A stretch of DNA of 64,000 nt from Magicicada septendecula (taxonomy: Eukaryota; Arthropoda; Insecta; Hemiptera; Cicadidae). The stretch is taken from the NCBI GenBank assembly GCA_034769895.1, contig CM068372.1, positions 440,751,458-440,815,457 on the forward strand, written 5' to 3'. This document shows, piece by piece, positions 59,460 through 64,000 of the stretch; within the stretch, counting starts at the first letter, position 1; every line of letters starts with the position of its first letter. The notes beneath the pieces are model-generated. The model saw nothing but the letters and a program-made list of their open reading frames with translations. It searched no databases and had not been told where the DNA came from. Position numbers and translations under genes: made by a program.

Positions 59460-61177
59460 TATAATACAAGAAATATATGAGCATATATGAATATAAGTAA
59501 TATAAAAGTACATGTAAGAGTGATTTCAGTCTAGACAGGAGCGTAGTGATAACCCCTGCTCCAAACTATGTACATATTTTTAAATTAATATAAGTTAGTC
59601 AATAAATATTATTTAGGGCTTTTGTTTATTCGATTCCTTCTTCTTATTGTTGTTGTAGGTCACAAAATAAGGTAATGATATATTTTTAATTAAACCAGTT
59701 TATTTTTAAAATGTTAATTTTATAGACCGTTTTACTCTGAGGGTGTTCCATATCCCCATTGTAAATCGCCCTGTGGACGCCTATGGTTTCAGTAATAGTT
59801 GTTTATCTGTTGCAAAGCACATAATAAATAGAAAACGTCATAGCGTCGACGCCGTGCATACGTCTAGACACACTCCACTGCCCAATACGTGTTTACAAAG
59901 TGAGTGTTATGGATTTTATATCCATAAAACAGACCAAGCGGGGAATCAGGCGGAATACGTCAGCACATTTTATTTCTAAGTTCAGTGCCCTGTCAGTTTC
60001 AGCGGCGCGGTTTAAGAGTAATCAAGTTTAACTTTTAAAGAAAGAAGTTACAACTTTGCGAAGAATCAACCAGCTTTAACGAAAGCGGACCATACTTTAA
60101 CCATCGTCACATATTACGTTTTTCTTATCAGTTGTACACAAAAATTTATTGTCGTTAACCGATTTGGTTGGCCGAAAACATCATCCCCCATTGTACGAAT
60201 TTTCAGTTTCTACAATGACGTGTATATTTAACGACTTTATTCAAAATATACTTAAAATAATAAAAGGATATTTTTATATTTTTTTATAATTTACTAGTAA
60301 TTTACATTTTACAAATAATTTCCTACATCGCTAACAACTATAAATTAATTAAAATTAAATGTTTAATTTATAACTACAAATACAGCGATACTTTTCATAA
60401 ATTATTACAGCCGTAAATAATAAAATTAAAATTATTTGGGCAATGTTGTCAATCATTTTTTCAAATTTATCATAATCTCGATACCCTGTGCGGATTGTGC
60501 GGAAATCTAAGTGAGAATTGTTTAGGAATGTATCTTGTCGCAATGTTTGGATTTCCGGCTGTCCTTTTTAGAACAAACCCAACGGTATTTATCTCTTTTA
60601 TACAATTTCATACGATGACCGTTCATACAAATTCTTGGGTTGTGTAAAATACTTTTCTCTTGTAGAAATTGTATGGCTGAATCTTTGTCTGGAATCCGTG
60701 AGTGTAATTTGTTGCCCGCGCCATTGTACAGAGTGCGGTGTCACCATGCAGTGATTGCAAAACGCGTTGTTACTGGCGATTGCTATGTCGAATAATTGTT
60801 CACTGCATGCTGCCACTAAACGGAAAAGATCCTAATAAAAAGAAAACTGTACAAGAGAAACAATTTTATGAAGAGAGCCACAGTAAGGCGTACAGGAGCC
60901 GCACGGGGCCCGCGGTCCGCGACTTTCACACGGTTAGTCTACAGCGCACGCTGATTGCATTCATTTACATTCCTTTTGAAGTAAACAGAAACAGCGTATT
61001 TCATTAAACTCACAGCCTCCGTTTTCTAATCTTTGCTTTCACGAAAGCGGATAGGTATAGTAGTGGTAGATATGGCTGTATTGTGTGGGCATCCCTGCCG
61101 AACCCCTTTCCTTTTCCTTACGTTCCTGTCGTTGGCGGTTAATGGTTATCCTTGATTCTGATATGCTTAGTTTGAAA

Positions 61178-61180
<3 letters not shown>
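59460..61180. other. Unassigned stretch
   Basis: AT-rich. No gene, RNA or repeat recognised. Confidence 0.5.

Positions 61181-61185
<5 letters not shown>

Positions 61186-61241
<56 letters not shown>
61186..61241. repeat. (TG)28 microsatellite
   Basis: Uninterrupted TG run. Confidence 0.97.
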
Positions 61242-61244
<3 letters not shown>

Positions 61245-61688
61245 TGCATCTTGTCTGTCCTAAGGCATAATGCGCGTGCTAGTAATATTGTTGTTAGACG
61301 GCTGGTCACGTGTATCGACTGACATTTATATTGACAAGAAATGAACAGACTTGCCTCTCGTACCTAGGCTGTATGCTATGTGCTGAACGTAGAAGTACGG
61401 TATAAAGAGGGAGTGGCCCTCAGCACCAGTAGCAGCAGATATTGTGTCAAGCATGTGTGAAATGTGATAAGGCCTCAAAGTGGAAATCTTATCGCGGACA
61501 GTAAACTGGCGCTATCTTGTTGTCGGGTTGCGGTAGAGTACGTGCAGTAGTCCAGCGTCTTGCGGTACGGCGATGGCGATTACTACGATTCTCTTAAGAA
61601 GAAGTATTTATTATTTTATCTTCGGGAGGAATTTTCTTTATCTTTATGTGCGAAGTTTCCACACACTACTACAATCTTAAAATGTTAA

Positions 61689-61736
61689 ATACACAACTTT
61701 TCGACCGTTACAAATTCGTGGTCGTCTTCAGGCGTA
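61689..61736 (-). ncRNA. Hammerhead-like motif, solo
   Basis: Minus strand: stem I TACGC with partner GTGTA (one G-U pair), box CTGAAGA, one extra C, stem II GACC/GGTC with a 13-base loop, GAA, minimal stem III, T at the cleavage position. No inverted partner was seen nearby. Its sequence differs from the other families. Confidence 0.5.
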
Positions 61737-61859
61737 AGAAGACCTTAATGCAACAATTTAGAACTAACTGGACGAGGTATTTGCAGCGACAAGCGCGGAT
61801 CGTTGAAAAATGCACATTGCTAAAAGCTACGTGTATCTAAAAAAAAAATAAAATTATCA

Positions 61860-62060
61860 CATCACGGCATAGGTAAGGCGCTGCCTGTTCCACCTTCAGT
61901 GATCCTTCAGCCATCTCTTCCTGGGTTTTAGAGGTATACTTCCAGCCTTTTTTTGGCCGGTCTTGAATCTGACATTCTTTTTAAGTGTTCTTTCCACCAT
62001 TGTTTATAATTCTTTTAATAATTCGTTCAAGTTTAAAAACTTGGTAATTCTTCTTTTATG
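61860..62060 (-). mobile_element. LINE 3' end, decayed
   Basis: In two minus-strand frames: VERTLKKNVRFKTGQKKAGS and PLKPRKRWLKDH. This has the order of the tail at 9440-9620 (W.EHL.RMSDSR..K...Y.P..RKRWL.D), so it probably belongs to the same family. Frameshifted. Confidence 0.55.
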
Positions 62061-62462
62061 ACCTCATTCTTGACGATCAAGTTTAGAATACCTTTCAACT
62101 CCTCTGAAGAATGCCTTTTCTGGGGTATTCTACTTTCTTGTTTCTTGGTTGCCGTTACCGGTACCGTACCGGTTTTCTATAAGTTTGCTCAAAAATGTAG
62201 GAGCGAGATTTTGCGCGCGTTCACTGTCTTTGTTTTTACCACCGCTATTGCATCATGCGACTCCATAGTGCGGATCTGACAAGTGCGCATTCGAATTAAA
62301 CAGTTAGTTCGGTATAAGCACGTACCGTACAGTGAATGGACGAACACGGGCTCCCAAACGAATGTTCTAAAAACAAAAATGCGTGGGGAAGATTCAAATA
62401 AATTCTGAAGTGAGAGGGACTCTATAGACGACCGTGGAGGAGGGAAATTGGAAATGGGAAAC

Positions 62463-62513
62463 ATGCCTATACACTATACACGGATTATCTCATCCGTGTA
62501 TAGGTATAGGCAT
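62463..62513. repeat. Near-perfect hairpin
   Basis: The left arm atgcctatacactatacacg.. (23 bases) pairs with atccgtgtataggtataggc.. (22 bases) around a 6-base loop, tatctc. A one-base length difference is the only flaw. It could be a cruciform-prone site, a tiny MITE or a transcript hairpin. Confidence 0.85.
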
Positions 62514-62907
62514 ATGCTTGTAATCATGTAACCTGTATTGTTTTAAAAACGTTTTAAATTCGAAAAATATAACGTTAGAGACAAAAAAAAAACCAAGATC
62601 AAATTATACAAAACGAATAGTAGTAGTAGCACCAGCATCAGCAGAAGTTCACAGCCAAACCAGTCCCGCAGATTGCAAATTACAAAATTAAATGACGCAA
62701 ATAACTAGCGATTATGATTTGTATTATTACATTATTCCATTATCACCCGGGACCGGGTGTTGCGTTTATTATAATGGCGCACATCCCGGAAGGAACGGTT
62801 TTTGCGTCAGCTCGGACGTAACAAGCCAGTGTATGTAGAGAAAAACAAGAGTTTAACTTGGAACATTAGCTAATAGCCGAGAGGAGGCGCTGCCATGGCA
62901 CCACCTC

Positions 62908-62983
<76 letters not shown>
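62908..62983. repeat. (CT)n microsatellite
   Basis: About 38 CT units. Confidence 0.97.
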
Positions 62984-62985
<2 letters not shown>

Positions 62986-63495
62986 CTGCTGCTCCACAAC
63001 TGCCACGGCACCGATGCTATCTATTTAAATTTAATTATTTCTCAAATTATATATTTATGGGCGGCTGTGGTCGTGGTAGCGGGCAGCGATGATGAACTGA
63101 CCGAAGCTGCGGCCCGTCCACACGCGTATAAACAGAATCGAACGCTGAATCGATCGGCCAGTTCCTCTGCGTAATTTCCCGAGCCGATTATTTGCTTACA
63201 AAGAAAAAGAACGGGTTTCGTTTTTCTTGTTTTACAAAAAATTATACAAGCAACATGAGTGCAGATTAGACTATTAATAATAGTTTTATTGATTCAAAGG
63301 TGAGAAACTACAAACAGTTATGAATAATGATGGCCAGCCTTTGTATTCGTGGGAAATACAGTACAGCTTGTCCAAGGTCTAGTGCTTAACTATTGATGAA
63401 ACTAATTTTGATGGTAAAGTAGCACATGTTTAAGTAACAAACCAACCAATATTATGTAGAGATACTTATTTACAACACTTTTTTTGTATCGGCCA
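62984..63495. other. Unassigned stretch
   Basis: No recognised feature. Confidence 0.5.
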
Positions 63496-63499
63496 TCTA

Positions 63500-64000
63500 A
63501 GGACCACATGCCAATTTCAATTCTTTATTCTTTTCTTTTTCTCCAATATTCTTTCATCTTTTCACTGTCTCTTCTTCCTGTCTTCAGTTCATTTTGAACC
63601 TGCGTTTTTCCCTCTCCTACCCTGGACTCCTTCCATGTTTAACACTTTTGCCCGAAAACTTCTCTTTCAATTGCTTCTTCTGGTTTTATATTATTTTTCC
63701 TAAATCCTTTTGGACTTCTTTAATCCAACTTGATGTTAACTTCTTCCTCCACAGATATTTGAAGAGGTGCTTTGTCAACCTATTGTCGTTCATTCTATAT
63801 AAATGTCCAAAAAATAATAGTCTTCTTTTTCTCATGGTTTCTGTTATATTTTCTATACTTTGATATATTTCATCATTACCTCTTAATTTCCAACCTTTTT
63901 AAGTTTTTCGTGGGCCTAGTATTTTCCTAATAATTCGTCTTTTCAATATTTCTGTTTGTCTAAATTATAATCCAGTGCTAGACATTCACTTGCATATAGG
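63500..64000 (-). mobile_element. LINE fragment running off the window
   Basis: The minus strand begins at the window edge with LYASECLALDYNLDKQKILK, then LRGNDEIYQSIENITETMRK, RRLLFFGHLYRMNDNRLTKH and SWIKEVQKDLGK. This follows the YGSE.L, R.N.EIY..IE.IT..MRKRRL.F.GHL.RM...RLTK and W..EV..DL order of an insect LINE type. One or more frame changes occur. The 5' part lies beyond position 64000. Confidence 0.8.

Noticed and set aside
61401-61424. TATAAA followed by TCAG as a core promoter
   Set aside because: Spacing of about 21 bases is too short and no transcript or coding sequence follows.

Overview
The window looks like intergenic or intronic DNA from a large, repeat-rich arthropod genome, most likely an insect. 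Supporting signs are short TTAGG-type repeats (290-320), many 5'-truncated LINE ends, hAT and mariner relics, Penelope-like material, long (CT)n, (GT)n and (TTC)n microsatellites, and frequent copies of the palindrome TAGGCCTA. I found no intact host protein-coding gene, no rRNA and no convincing functional tRNA. Most long reading frames are microsatellite read-through (Ser-Leu or Arg-Glu runs), satellite read-through, or pieces of transposons.

Layout. 1-6.6 kb is mostly unassigned. 6.6-10 kb holds two LINE ends and two fold-back elements whose arms carry hammerhead-ribozyme-like motifs. 10-14.8 kb is unassigned apart from a (CT)n array and a LINE end. 14.8-20 kb has two copies of an unclassified dispersed repeat (family A; one is interrupted by a LINE with a 12-bp target duplication and ends in a 6-unit 23-bp array) and a long LINE fragment. 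23.7-25.5 kb is a nest: a Jockey-like LINE end, then a second LINE split by an 823-bp hAT-type element that itself holds a mariner transposase end. 26.7-34.5 kb has a DDE transposase fragment, a solo hammerhead-bearing element, a third family A copy, and a Penelope-like relic with inverted hammerhead-bearing arms and a 10-bp flanking repeat. 35.6-38.8 kb has an old degenerate repeat and a 215-bp hAT MITE with a perfect 8-bp duplication. 41.9-44.3 kb is a young satellite (23 units of 93 bp, one shortened by 7 bp) followed by a 97-bp tandem pair. 45.7-56.4 kb has a third hAT element and six LINE fragments, one with a (CT)n expansion inside its coding end. 58.1-64 kb has a fourth family A copy, another hammerhead-like fold-back, a solo hammerhead-like motif, a strong hairpin and two LINE ends.

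The most interesting signal is the set of hammerhead-like motifs: ten sites at six loci in about five sequence families, four loci in head-to-head pairs. They share a CUGANGA box, stem II, a GAA box, a very short stem III and, in the better copies, a stem I. All show one extra nucleotide between the CUGANGA box and stem II. The locus at 33.1-33.7 kb also holds a coding tail resembling the end of a Penelope-like element ORF, which suggests the host of that family. No genes here work together as a pathway; the window records transposon insertion and repeat turnover.
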